A stretch of 64,000 nt of DNA from DASWJZ01 sp963792885 (GCA_963792885.1 CAWBXX010000006.1:434001-498000), one strand, 5' to 3'; positions 17,949 through 26,746 are shown, counted from the first letter of the stretch. Made by a program: numbers and translations. The notes: a model not told the origin generated them from the sequence alone.

Positions 17949-17965
17949 GGCTCGCAAAGCGAGCC
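17949..17965 (-). promoter_or_regulatory. Short hairpin/dyad in the leader of the binding-protein gene
   Basis: GGCTCGC (17949-17955) and GCGAGCC (17959-17965) are perfect 7-bp arms around AAA. It lies 54-70 bp upstream of the binding-protein start, where it could be a leader RNA hairpin or an operator. Confidence 0.35.
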
Positions 17966-18012
17966 GATGGGCAGTGTAAATGCCTGCCGTAATTCTTTCT
18001 AGAAGCAATTGA

Positions 18013-18033
18013 TTACAAAGGAGATTTTTGTAA
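18013..18033 (+). promoter_or_regulatory. Candidate operator for the XRE regulator
   Basis: TTACAAA (18013-18019) and TTTGTAA (18027-18033) form a perfect 7-bp inverted repeat with a 7-bp spacer, 68 bp before the regulator ATG at 18101. The arms resemble the TTTGCAAA-type elements recognised by RamB/MccR-type regulators of acetate and propionate metabolism. Probable roles are autoregulation and control of the divergent importer. Confidence 0.5.
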
Positions 18034-18100
18034 ATATCTCTCTGTGATCTGCGGGCGGGTTGTAAAGCCTGTCAAGAAAATGCCCGCCCAGGGAGCAGAA

Positions 18101-19672
18101 ATGGAGAGGACGCCCGCCGGATTTCGCCTGCGCCAGACACGGCGCGAGCGCGGCATGACGCAGACGGCGCTCGCCGCCCAGGTCGGCATCTCGCCGAGCT
18201 ATCTCAATCTGATCGAACAGGGGAAGAGGCGGATCGCGGGCGCGCTGCTTCGCCGCCTCGCCGACGCGCTCGATCTCGACATCGACGAGATCACCGGCGC
18301 AGAGACTTCGCGCCTCGTGCAGGATCTGACGGAGATCACCGCCGATCCATTGCTTCGCGACCTGTCGATCGATCCGGCAGGAGCACAGGAGATCGTCGGG
18401 CGGCAGCCGGCATGGGGGAGGGCGCTCGTGCGACTGCACCGGTCCTACCGCCAGGCGAGTGTTCTTTCCGAGACGCTCTCCGATCGCCTCGCGCACGATT
18501 CCGACCTGCTCGAAGCGAGCCACGAGCTCCTCACGCGCATGACCTCGATCCGCTCCTTCTCGGAGATACTGCGCGAGCATCCCGACATCGCGCCGCTGCA
18601 GCGCGAGCGCTTCACCGGCCTGATCGCGGAGGAGAGCGGCAAGCTCGGTGACATCGCCAAGGCCGTCTTCGAGCGCCTCAACGAGTTCGGCGACAGCGCG
18701 CGGCCGACGACGCCGGCGGAGGAGGTCGACGATTTCATCATCGACCGACGGAGCTTCTTCGCCGAGTTGGAGGACGCGGCGGGCGCGCTCGCCGCGAAGA
18801 TGCAGGCCGACGGTGTCCCGAGCGAGGCGACGATCGCCGGCTGGCTCCACGCAGAACATGGAATCCGCATCGAATCGGCGGAAGCGACGGCGCATGGCCT
18901 CGCCGGCTCGCGTCGGGGCACGTTCGATGCGGATCGGGCCGTCTTCACACTTGCCGCCGGCCTCCCGCCGTCGACGTGCCGCTTCGAGCTTGCGCGACTT
19001 GCCTTCGCCGTCGACCAGGCGGCGCCGGTCGCGCGGCTTGTCCTCGATCCGCGGCTCACGTCCGACATCGCGCGCACGAGGGCGACGGAGGCGCTCTACA
19101 GCTACGGAGCCGGCGCGCTGGTCCTTCCCTACGATGCCTTCCGCTCCGCCGCGGAGATGGTGCGCTACGACCTGGAGCGCCTTGCCGCCCATTTCGGGGC
19201 CAGCATGGAGCAGGTCTGCCATCGGCTGGTGACTCTCCGCCGCCCGGACGCTGAGGGAATCCCCTTCGCCTTCCTGCGCGTCGATCCGGCCGGCAACATC
19301 TCGAAGCGCTTCAGTCTACCGACGCTTCGGCTCCCGCGTTACGGCGGCGCGTGTCCGCTTTGGGCGATCTATCGCACGCCGCTTACGCCCGGCTCGCTCG
19401 TCACGCAGCGCGTCAGGCTTCCGGACGGGCGAGAGTTCCTGTTCATTGCCCGCATGGTCGCGAAGCAGCCTGCGGGCTTCGGAATGCCGGGCGAAACCTT
19501 CAGCGTCATGATCGCGTGCGACGCGGCCTATGCGGAGCGCATCGTCTATGGCGAGGCGCTTCCCGGCGGGTCGGGGCTGACCCTCGAAGCCGGCATCAAC
19601 TGCCACCTTTGCCCGCGGGAGGGCTGTGCGCAGCGGGCGTTCCCGCAGGTGAGCCCGGCAACGGGCCTGTAA
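18101..19672 (+). CDS. XRE-family short-chain fatty acyl regulator (RamB/MccR/PrpC-like) with histidine-kinase-like segment
   Basis: The 523-residue protein starts at ATG 18101, preceded by GGGAGCAGAA; longer starts lack such a site. An XRE helix-turn-helix fills residues 1-70 (GMTQTALAAQVGISPSYLN). The C-terminal half matches the IrrE-like plus DUF2083 layout of regulators that sense acyl-CoA or methylcitrate, ending in GINCHLCPREGCAQRAF, a Cys pair typical of the family. The odd part is residues about 139-200: SHELLTRMTSIRSF, then QRERFTGLIAEESGKL. This closely copies the H-box of the histidine kinase encoded 4 kb downstream (SHELRTPMTSIRSF, KRDRFVSIIYQESQRL), with the HExxT core kept and no ATPase domain. 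It heads the module with the receiver and symporter-kinase. Confidence 0.9.
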   Translation: MERTPAGFRLRQTRRERGMTQTALAAQVGISPSYLNLIEQGKRRIAGALLRRLADALDLDIDEITGAETSRLVQDLTEITADPLLRDLSIDPAGAQEIVGRQPAWGRALVRLHRSYRQASVLSETLSDRLAHDSDLLEASHELLTRMTSIRSFSEILREHPDIAPLQRERFTGLIAEESGKLGDIAKAVFERLNEFGDSARPTTPAEEVDDFIIDRRSFFAELEDAAGALAAKMQADGVPSEATIAGWLHAEHGIRIESAEATAHGLAGSRRGTFDADRAVFTLAAGLPPSTCRFELARLAFAVDQAAPVARLVLDPRLTSDIARTRATEALYSYGAGALVLPYDAFRSAAEMVRYDLERLAAHFGASMEQVCHRLVTLRRPDAEGIPFAFLRVDPAGNISKRFSLPTLRLPRYGGACPLWAIYRTPLTPGSLVTQRVRLPDGREFLFIARMVAKQPAGFGMPGETFSVMIACDAAYAERIVYGEALPGGSGLTLEAGINCHLCPREGCAQRAFPQVSPATGL

Positions 19673-19744
19673 GCAGGGAGAAGATCAGGTAAAGTGCACG
19701 CATTGATAAAGGCCGCGAAACAAGCCGGCCGTGGGAGGATTGAC

Positions 19745-20146
19745 GTGCGTCCCCTGGTGCTGATCGCCGAGGATGAGCCGTATATCGTGGAATCGCTCAC
19801 TTTTCTGATCGAGCGTGCGGGCCTTGATGTCGCCGTCGCCAAGGACGGCGCGCTGGCGCTACAGGCGGTCAAGAACCTGCGCCCGGCCGTCATGATCCTC
19901 GACATCATGCTGCCGGAGGAGAATGGCCTCGAGGTGCTCCGCTTCGTGAAGAGCAATCCCGAGCTGCGCGACACGCCCGTCCTGGTGCTGACGGCGCGCG
20001 GACAGGAGAACGACCGCCGCATGGCGCTCGCGCTCGGCGCCGACGCTTTCGTCACCAAGCCCTTCTCCAATCGCGAAGTCGTGGATCTGACGCTCTCGCT
20101 TGCCGGCGTCGAGGTGCCCGGTGCGGCGGAAGGGGAGAGCACATGA
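19745..20146 (+). CDS. Single-domain response regulator (CheY-like receiver)
   Basis: The protein of 133 residues is just a receiver domain: acidic pair in LIAEDEPY, phosphoacceptor Asp in MILDIMLPEENG, switch Thr in VLTARG and Lys in FVTKPFS. No DNA-binding or enzymatic output domain follows; the C-terminus ends in GAAEGEST. GTG 19745 is chosen because GGGAGG lies 6-7 bp upstream, whereas the longer start at 19694 has a weaker site and adds a non-conserved stretch. Its stop overlaps the next gene by 4 bp (ATGA). It is the likely phosphorylation partner of the symporter-kinase in this operon. Confidence 0.9.
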   Translation: MRPLVLIAEDEPYIVESLTFLIERAGLDVAVAKDGALALQAVKNLRPAVMILDIMLPEENGLEVLRFVKSNPELRDTPVLVLTARGQENDRRMALALGADAFVTKPFSNREVVDLTLSLAGVEVPGAAEGEST

Positions 20147-20391
20147 GCCGCCAGCGCATCGCCGAGCTGGCGTTCCTGCTCCCCTGGGTCGGCGCCTTCC
20201 TGCTCACCCCGCCGGTCGTGATCATCTTGCAAACCTGGTCGCGGGCGGCAGGCTTTCCGCTCTTCATCGTCTACATCTTCGTCGTTTGGTTTGCGCTCAT
20301 CGTCGTCGGCGGGATCGTGGCACGACGGCTCGAATGGCCGGTCGATGCGCGCGCGCGCAACGTGATCGCCCGCGAGGGCGACGATCGCTAA
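20143..20391 (+). CDS. Small two-helix membrane protein of the symporter-kinase module
   Basis: The 82-residue protein has two hydrophobic segments (about residues 8-30, LAFLLPWVGAFLLTPPVVI, and 38-60, PLFIVYIFVVWFALIVVGG) followed by a basic cytosolic tail. It overlaps the receiver gene by 4 bp and is 9 bp before the symporter-kinase. It looks like the small accessory membrane subunit that often precedes sodium:solute symporters. I do not recognise a named family with certainty. Confidence 0.8.
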   Translation: MSRQRIAELAFLLPWVGAFLLTPPVVIILQTWSRAAGFPLFIVYIFVVWFALIVVGGIVARRLEWPVDARARNVIAREGDDR

Positions 20392-20400
20392 GGCGGCGTC

Positions 20401-23170
20401 ATGCTGACTCCCGGCTTCGTCCTTCCGATCGCGGGCGCCTATCTCGCGCTTCTCTTCGTGCTCGCTTTCGTCACCGACCGCATGGCGGCGAAGGGCCGCG
20501 CGAAGCTCATCAATTCGCCAGTGGTCTACACGCTATCGCTCACCGTCTATTGCACGTCGTGGACGTTCTTCGGTGCGGTCGGATCGGCGGCGCGAAACGG
20601 CGCGGTGTTCGCGGCCATCTATCTCGGCCCAACCCTGGTCTTCGTCGGCGCATGGTTCCTGCTTCGGAAACTCGTGCGCATCTCCAAGACGCACCGCATC
20701 ACCTCGATCGCCGACTTCATCTCCTCTCGCTACGGCAAGAGCACGCGCGTCGCCGCGATCGTGACGCTGATCGCGATCGTGGGCACGACGCCCTATATCG
20801 CGCTGCAGCTCAAATCGGTGGCGACGAGCCTCGACACGCTGACGATCGGCCGCTCGCTGATCTCGGCGGAGTCGCACGGCGTCTTCGGCGACACGGCATT
20901 CTGGGTGGCGGCGTCGATGGCGGCGTTCGTCATAATCTTCGGCACGCGCAATATCGGTGCGGACGAGCATCATCCCGGCGTCGTTGCGGCGATTGCCTTC
21001 GAGTCGCTCGTCAAGCTCGCGGCGCTCGTCGCGGTCGGGCTTTTCGTCGTGATCGGTCTCAAGGTGGCGAGCGCGGACTATTCGGGGCCGCTCTGGCTCA
21101 ATCCGGCACTGCGCGACACGCCGCCATTCCACGGCAGCGACCCGGCGCGATGGACGGCGACGCTTTTCCTCGCCGCGACCGCGATCGTCTGCCTGCCGCG
21201 GCAGTTCCAGTTGACCGTCGTGGAGGTGACCGACGAGCGGCACCTCCGCACCGCCGCTTGGCTCTTCCCACTCTACATGTTCGTGATCAGCATCTTCACG
21301 GTGCCGATCGCGGTCGCCGGGCTCGGCTCGATTGGCGCCGCCGGCAACCCGGACCTTTACGTGCTCACCGTCCCGATGCAGGCCGGACGCGAGTTCCTGG
21401 CGCTCGGCGCGTTCATCGGCGGCTTCTCGTCGGCGACCTCGATGGTGATCGTCGCATGCATTGCGCTCTCCATCATGATCTCCAACCACATCGTCATGCC
21501 GCTTCTTTTGAGAAGCAGCCGACTAAGGCTGCACGAGAAGCGCGATCTGACCGGGCTGCTGCTCGCGGTCCGGCGCCTCTCGATCGTGCTGATCCTGACG
21601 CTTGGCTTCCTTTATTACCGCGTTGGCGCGCGCTCCGATGCGCTCGCAGCGATCGGGCTCATCTCGTTCGCGGGCGCCGCCCAGCTCCTTCCGGCGATGG
21701 TCGGCGGCATCTACTGGCGGAACGGCACCGAGCGCGGTGCCGTGGTCGGGCTGATCGCGGGCTTCACGGTGTGGGCCTATACTCTGCTCCTGCCGAGCGT
21801 CATCCGCGTCGGCGGTGCGATGCAGGGGCTTTTGACCGATGGTCCGTTCGGCCTGCGGTTCCTGCGGCCGGAGGCGCTCTTCCACCTGGAGGGCTGGGAC
21901 CCGCTTGTGCACGCGCTTTTCTGGAGCCTTGCGCTCAACGTCGGTGCCTACGTCTTCGTCTCGCTCTTCTCCAACCGGAACCCGCTCGAGCGGCTGCAGA
22001 GCGCACTCTTTGTCGATGCGTTTGGCCGACCGCCGCGCGAGGCGTCGCGGGCGTGGACGGGCGACACTGCTGTCGAAGACCTGATGGCGCTCGCGCGGCG
22101 CATCGTCGGGCCGGAGCGCGCCTATCGCGCGTTTCGCGACTACGCCGACAGCGAGAAGCGGGAGATCCACGAGCTCGTCGCCGACACGCCGCTCATCTCC
22201 TTCGTCGAACGCCAGCTTGCGGGCTCGATCGGCGCGGCCTCGGCGCGTGTGCTCGTGTCGCGCATCGCGGGCGGCGAGACGATCAGCCTCGACGAGGTGA
22301 TCACCATCCTCGACGAGACGCAGCAGGCGATCGAGTATGGCCGGCAGCTGGAGCAGAAATCCTCCGAGCTCGAAGCGATTGCGGCACAGCTTCGCGAGGC
22401 GAATGCGCGTCTCAAGGAAATCGACACGATGAAGGACGACTTCCTGTCGCTTGTCAGCCATGAGCTCAGGACGCCAATGACCTCGATCCGGTCCTTTGCG
22501 GAGGTACTCCTCGATTCCGAAGCGTTGCCGGAGGAGAAGCGCGATCGCTTCGTCAGCATCATCTACCAGGAGAGCCAGCGCCTGACCCGGCTTCTCGACG
22601 AGATACTCGATCTCAACCGGCTGGAGAGCGGCGAGCAGGTGTTGAAGCGTGTGCCGCTCGATCCGGCCGTGATTGCACGCGAGGCCATCGCCGCGATGCT
22701 CGGCTTCGCGCATCAGGGGGGAATCGAGCTCGACGAGCGCCTGCCCGAGAGCCTTCCGAGCGTGCTTGCCGACGCCGACCGGCTGAAGCAGGTGCTGATC
22801 AACCTGATCCACAACGCCATCAAGTTCAACGACACGTCGGCCGGGCACGTGACCGTCTCCGGCATGATGCGCGGCGCTTCGGTCGTCATCTCGGTGCGCG
22901 ACAGCGGCCCTGGGAATTCCCGGAAGCGACCGCGCCGCGATCTTCGAGAAGTTCTCGCGCCGCGGCTCGCGCCGGGAGGGTAGCGGCCTTGGCCTCGCGA
23001 TCTCCAAGCAGATCGTGGAAAGCCATGGCGGGCGGATCGAGGTCAGGCCGGCGAAAAGCCGCGGAACCGTGTTCGAAGTGGTGCTTCCGATCGCTGGGGC
23101 GGAGGCCGGCGTGGCTGAGCCGGCAACGGCCGCGGCGGCCGCAAAAGTCGCCTCTCTCGCGGAGCAGTGA
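20401..23170 (+). pseudogene. Sodium:solute symporter-histidine kinase fusion (CrbS/CbrA-like), with 1-base frameshift
   Basis: Residues about 1-500 form a multi-span SSS/SLC5 symporter (SPVVYTLSLTVYCTSWTFFG by pieces, RKLVRISKTHRITSIADF). A STAC-like linker (about 545-625, LAGSIGAASARVLVSRI) and a coiled coil lead to a HisKA domain with H687 in SHELRTPMTSIRSF and an ATPase domain with N-box NLIHNAIKFND. At the G1 box DSGPG the frame is lost and stops at 22983. The remainder (FEKFSRRGSRREGSGLGLA, then QIVESHGGRIEV) is in the next frame and ends at 23170. Removing one G from GGG 22912-22914 restores a protein of about 922 residues. Such proteins sense an acid such as acetate or histidine and signal to the receiver encoded upstream. 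Confidence 0.88.
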
Positions 23171-23248
23171 GCGGCAGCCGGAGGTTCTCTATTGAAGCGG
23201 GGGCCCCGGAAAGCCTATGGAGTACAGCAACTAAGCTAGGTGTCACTT

Positions 23249-23599
23249 ATGCAGCGTTCTTTGCAGGTTTTGAAGGAACCGCCGGCCCCTGAGTCCAAGG
23301 CGCTCGATGTCGACGAGATGCTGGTCAGAGCGCGGGAGGCCGCGGAATTCCTGAAGGCGCTGGCGCATGAATCCCGCCTTCTCATCCTTTGCCTGCTGAC
23401 CGAGCGGGAGAGGACGGTCGGCGAGCTTGAGCAAATTCTCGACATCCGCCAATCCGCGGTCTCGCAGCAGTTGGCGCGGCTCCGGGCGGACGACCTGGTC
23501 GTGGCACGGCGCGACGGCAAGAACATCTACTATGCGATCGCCCGGCCGGAAGTGGTCGGGGTCGTCGGCGCGCTCTATCAGGCTTTCTGCAAGCGCTGA
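23249..23599 (+). CDS. ArsR-family regulator of BigR/SqrR type
   Basis: The protein of about 116 residues is a winged-helix ArsR/SmtB repressor (ESRLLILCLLTERERTVGEL, then RQSAVSQQLARLRADDL and DGKNIYYAI). Two cysteines are placed as in the persulfide/redox sensors BigR and SqrR: one in the LILCLL helix (about residue 48) and one in the C-terminal helix ALYQAFC (about residue 114). No arsenic or zinc site is visible. ATG 23249 is preferred over GTG 23240 since AGG lies 8 bp before it. It follows the symporter-kinase by about 80 bp and converges on atpG with a 3-bp gap. Its target genes are not obvious here. Confidence 0.87.
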   Translation: MQRSLQVLKEPPAPESKALDVDEMLVRAREAAEFLKALAHESRLLILCLLTERERTVGELEQILDIRQSAVSQQLARLRADDLVVARRDGKNIYYAIARPEVVGVVGALYQAFCKR

Positions 23600-23602
23600 T
23601 CC

Positions 23603-24439
23603 TCAGCCGGTCGCCTGCTCCCCGACGGCTTCCGCGCCGATGACGATGTCGAGGAGCTCGGCCGTGATCGTCTCCTGGCGAAGCTGACGGGCTGCCTGCC
23701 TGAGCAAATCCATCTTGTCGCCGATGTTGCGGTCCGCCGCGTTCAGAACGCGGAGCCGTGTTTCGTTCTCGCCGACGAAAGCCTCTGTCAGGGCGCGCGC
23801 GATCTCCGCCATCAGGTACTCGCCGGCAAAGGCGCGAAGGAGGTCGATCGGCGGAAGATGATGGAGCGGCGGGTTCAGGTTCCGCGGCTTGTCTTTGGGG
23901 CGATAGACAGGGACGACCTGGCGCTCCACGACCGAGACGCCGCGCTCCGGTCGATGGCGGCAGAAAGCGACGCGCACCTCGTCGGCGGATATCAGCTCGG
24001 TGATCTGCCGGGCGAGGAGGGGGATCGTGCGCATGTGCGAGGTCATCGGGAGGACTCCGTCGACCTTGAGCCCCGCTTCCGCCGCGGCGCCCGCCGCGCG
24101 CCGCCCGATGACAAAGATGCGGCTGCCTTCCGGCCGCTCCGCCTCGCGGACGAGGCGGGCATTCAGGTTTCCGACGAAACCATGTTCCGTTCCGATCAGG
24201 CAGAGGGCCCGAGAGCGCGCCGACGCTTCCGTCATGCGCCTCTCCGCTCCGCCATCATCGACGAGGTCGAGGCCGTCGTTGACGGCCGCCTCCACGATAT
24301 CGCTGTAGCGGCGCACCGCCGGCAGCGCTGCCTCGCCTTCGCGCGCGGCACCGGCGGCCATGGCGCGCATGGCGCGGACGATGTCGCGAAGCTCCGCGAG
24401 CGTGGCGAGGCGTGCGTTAAGCCTGGGGAGCTGTTCCAT
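23603..24439 (-). CDS. atpG: N-type ATPase gamma subunit
   Basis: The 278-residue gamma subunit forms the central rotor shaft of the F1-like sector. The N-terminal helix LATLAELRDIVRAMRAMAAG and the C-terminal helix NIGDKMDLLRQAARQLRQETITAELLDIV (by pieces) are the two coiled-coil halves; the middle is diverged from housekeeping AtpG, as expected for N-type complexes. It is the last gene of the nine-gene operon and overlaps atpA by 23 bp. Confidence 0.9.
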   Translation of the reverse strand: MEQLPRLNARLATLAELRDIVRAMRAMAAGAAREGEAALPAVRRYSDIVEAAVNDGLDLVDDGGAERRMTEASARSRALCLIGTEHGFVGNLNARLVREAERPEGSRIFVIGRRAAGAAAEAGLKVDGVLPMTSHMRTIPLLARQITELISADEVRVAFCRHRPERGVSVVERQVVPVYRPKDKPRNLNPPLHHLPPIDLLRAFAGEYLMAEIARALTEAFVGENETRLRVLNAADRNIGDKMDLLRQAARQLRQETITAELLDIVIGAEAVGEQATG

Positions 24440-25967
24440 CGCTCTTACCGGCTTCCGCCGCGAACGCTGTGACGATCGATTTCATGAGAGCGAGCAGCGC
24501 TGCGCGATCCTCGTCGTTGAGCGCTCCGGTTGCGGCGATCCGCGCCGCGAGATCGGAGCGGTCGGAGGCGAGCTGGTCGTGGAGCGACTCGCGGAGCGCG
24601 GGCACCGCTTCGAGCGGCAGCGGATCGAAGAGACCCTCGGAGAGGGCAAGAAGCAGCCCGGCCTCCTCGGCGAGCGATAGCGGCGCATTCTCCGGTTGGC
24701 TCAGCGCGGCGCGGATTCGCCTTCCGTGCTCGATCGTCGCTTTTGTGCGCGCGTCGACCATGGTGCCGAAGCGCGTGAACACTTCGAGCTCGAGGAACTG
24801 CGCGTAGGCGAGGCGGAGATTCTGCGCGAGGTCCTTCAGCACCGGCGGCTGCGCCTTGGCGCCGACGCGCGAGACGCTGAGGCCGATGTTCACGGCCGGC
24901 TTATGCCCCTCGTAGAAGAGTTTCGGCTCAAGATAGATCTGGCCATCCGTGATCGAGATCAGGTTGGTTGGGATATAGGCGCTCAAGTTCCCGGCCTGTG
25001 TCTCGGCGATCGGAAGCGCTGTCAGCGAACCGCCGCCGTTTGCCTTTGACAGCTTGGCGGCGCGCTCAAGCAGCCGCGAGTGCATGTAGAAGACGTCGCC
25101 CGGATAGGCCTCGCGGCCGGGAGGATGGCGGAGGAGCAGCGAGAGCTGGCGGTAGACCGCGGCGTGCTTGGTGAGGTCGTCGATGACGAGGAGCGCATCC
25201 TGGCCGCGGTCGCGGAAGAACTCGGCGATCGTGCAAGCTGCGTAAGGCGCGAGCCATTGCAGGCCGGCCGGCGCATCGGCGCGGCCGACGACGAAGACAG
25301 TTCGCTCCGGTGCGCCATGCGCGCGCACTGCCTCGATCGCCTGCGCCACGGCGGAGTCCTTCTGGCCTACGGCGGCGTAAACGCAGACGACGTCGCTGCG
25401 CTTCTGGTTGATGATCGCATCGACGGCGATTGCGGTCTTGCCGGTCTTGCGATCGCCGATGATGAGCTGGCGCTGGCCGCGGCCAAGCGGGATCATGGAA
25501 TCGACCGCGATGATCCCGGTCGCGAGCGGCTCGTCCACGAAGTCGCGATCGACGATGCCGGGCGCCGGGCGCTCGACCGGATCGCGGCGCTCCGCTGCCA
25601 GTCGTTCGCCCCCGTCGAGCGCATTGCCGAGCGGGTCGACGACGCGGCCGAGAAGCGTTTCTCCGACGGGAACGCTTGCCTCCTGGCCTGTACGGCGCGC
25701 GGGGGAACCCGCCCTGATCTCCGCTTCGCCGGTCAGAAGCACGCAGCTCGCGATTTCCTTGGTGACGCCGAGTGCGATCGCAAGCTCGCCGTCGCCAAGC
25801 TGTAAAAGCTCGCCGAGCCGCGTCGTCGGTAGGCCGGAGACGCGCGCGATCCCGTCGGCGTAGTGCTCCACCGTGCCGACCACTTCATAGCGGGCGTCGA
25901 CGGAAAAATTCTTGAGCGCCGCGCCTGAGCGCGCGAGCCACTCGGCGATGCCCGCGGGCGCGCTCAC
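24417..25967 (-). CDS. atpA: N-type ATPase alpha subunit
   Basis: The 516-residue alpha subunit has Walker A GDRKTGKTAIAV, the RGQRQLIIGDR strand and the ALPIAETQAGNLSAYIPTN segment near the catalytic interface. GTG 25967 is chosen as start: it overlaps the atpF stop as GTGA and begins SAPAGIAEWLARSGAAL, the normal N-terminus. The longer open frame would run into atpF. It forms the alpha3beta3 head with AtpD. Confidence 0.93.
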   Translation of the reverse strand: MSAPAGIAEWLARSGAALKNFSVDARYEVVGTVEHYADGIARVSGLPTTRLGELLQLGDGELAIALGVTKEIASCVLLTGEAEIRAGSPARRTGQEASVPVGETLLGRVVDPLGNALDGGERLAAERRDPVERPAPGIVDRDFVDEPLATGIIAVDSMIPLGRGQRQLIIGDRKTGKTAIAVDAIINQKRSDVVCVYAAVGQKDSAVAQAIEAVRAHGAPERTVFVVGRADAPAGLQWLAPYAACTIAEFFRDRGQDALLVIDDLTKHAAVYRQLSLLLRHPPGREAYPGDVFYMHSRLLERAAKLSKANGGGSLTALPIAETQAGNLSAYIPTNLISITDGQIYLEPKLFYEGHKPAVNIGLSVSRVGAKAQPPVLKDLAQNLRLAYAQFLELEVFTRFGTMVDARTKATIEHGRRIRAALSQPENAPLSLAEEAGLLLALSEGLFDPLPLEAVPALRESLHDQLASDRSDLAARIAATGALNDEDRAALLALMKSIVTAFAAEAGKSDGTAPQA

Positions 25968-26716
25968 TCGGCCGCCTTCGGCGTGTTCAGGAGGCTCTCC
26001 GCCTCCTTCAACTGATCCGTCCATGCGAACCGCACGTCGCCGTGAGGGAGGCGAAGCTCTGCGCCGGCGACGAGGGCGGGATCAGCCGAGAACTCGATCG
26101 GGCCAGAATCGAAGCCGCGCTTCTTGAGCGCGTCCCGCCATGCCGCCTGCTCGGACTCCGGAAGCGGTTCCGCCGTGATGACGCTTACGGGACCTGCGCT
26201 CCGCGCGGCGCCCGTCGGGGTCTTCTTCTCGGCAGGAAGCGCGTCAAGCTTTTTCAGGATGCGTGCGCGGAAGACGGCGTCGAGATCGTGGTCCGCGGTG
26301 CCGGTGAGGATTGTCTTGGCGATCGCGACGGCTGTCCCCGCAAGCTCCTCTTTCAGCGACGCGATGTCGGCTTCGCGCGCCTTCTCGGCCTCGGCGCGAG
26401 CCTTGGCGAGAAGCGCATCTGCCTGCTTCGATGCCGCTTCCATCGCCGCCTTGCGCTTCGCCTCGGCGTCTTTCTGAGCGGCGTCGATCAGGGACTGGCG
26501 CTTCGCTTCGAGATCGGCGCGCGCCTGGTCGAGCTGCTTCTTTTCCGCCTCGGCTTCCGCCCGCTTGGCGGAGGCGTCGGCGAGTGCCAATTCCGCCAGC
26601 GCTCGCCGCTTGGCAATCACCGCCTGAACGGGCTTGTAGAGGAAGCGATGCAGCAGCCAGACCAGGATCAGAAAATTGACGATCTGGAGGAGCAGGGTCC
26701 ACCAATCGAAGGACAT
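25964..26716 (-). CDS. atpF: N-type ATPase b subunit with C-terminal delta-like domain
   Basis: At 250 residues this is much longer than the usual b subunit of about 160. The N-terminus is a single membrane helix (LLLQIVNFLILVWLLHRFLY) and residues about 40-140 are a charged Ala/Glu/Lys coiled coil, together the standard stator stalk. Residues about 170-250 (VSVITAEPLPESEQAAW, then PALVAGAELRLPHGDVRF) look like the C-terminal part of the delta subunit, which has no separate gene here. The operon therefore encodes a b-delta fusion that can bind the top of the alpha subunit. It lies 30 bp after atpE. Confidence 0.9.
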   Translation of the reverse strand: MSFDWWTLLLQIVNFLILVWLLHRFLYKPVQAVIAKRRALAELALADASAKRAEAEAEKKQLDQARADLEAKRQSLIDAAQKDAEAKRKAAMEAASKQADALLAKARAEAEKAREADIASLKEELAGTAVAIAKTILTGTADHDLDAVFRARILKKLDALPAEKKTPTGAARSAGPVSVITAEPLPESEQAAWRDALKKRGFDSGPIEFSADPALVAGAELRLPHGDVRFAWTDQLKEAESLLNTPKAAE

Positions 26717-26746
26717 GCGATTTGCCTTTGGGGGTCAGCCTGCGGA

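Noticed and set aside
17999..19222. Open frame opposite the XRE regulator
   Set aside because: The plus strand encodes a clear XRE protein with known motifs. The minus frame has no recognisable domain.
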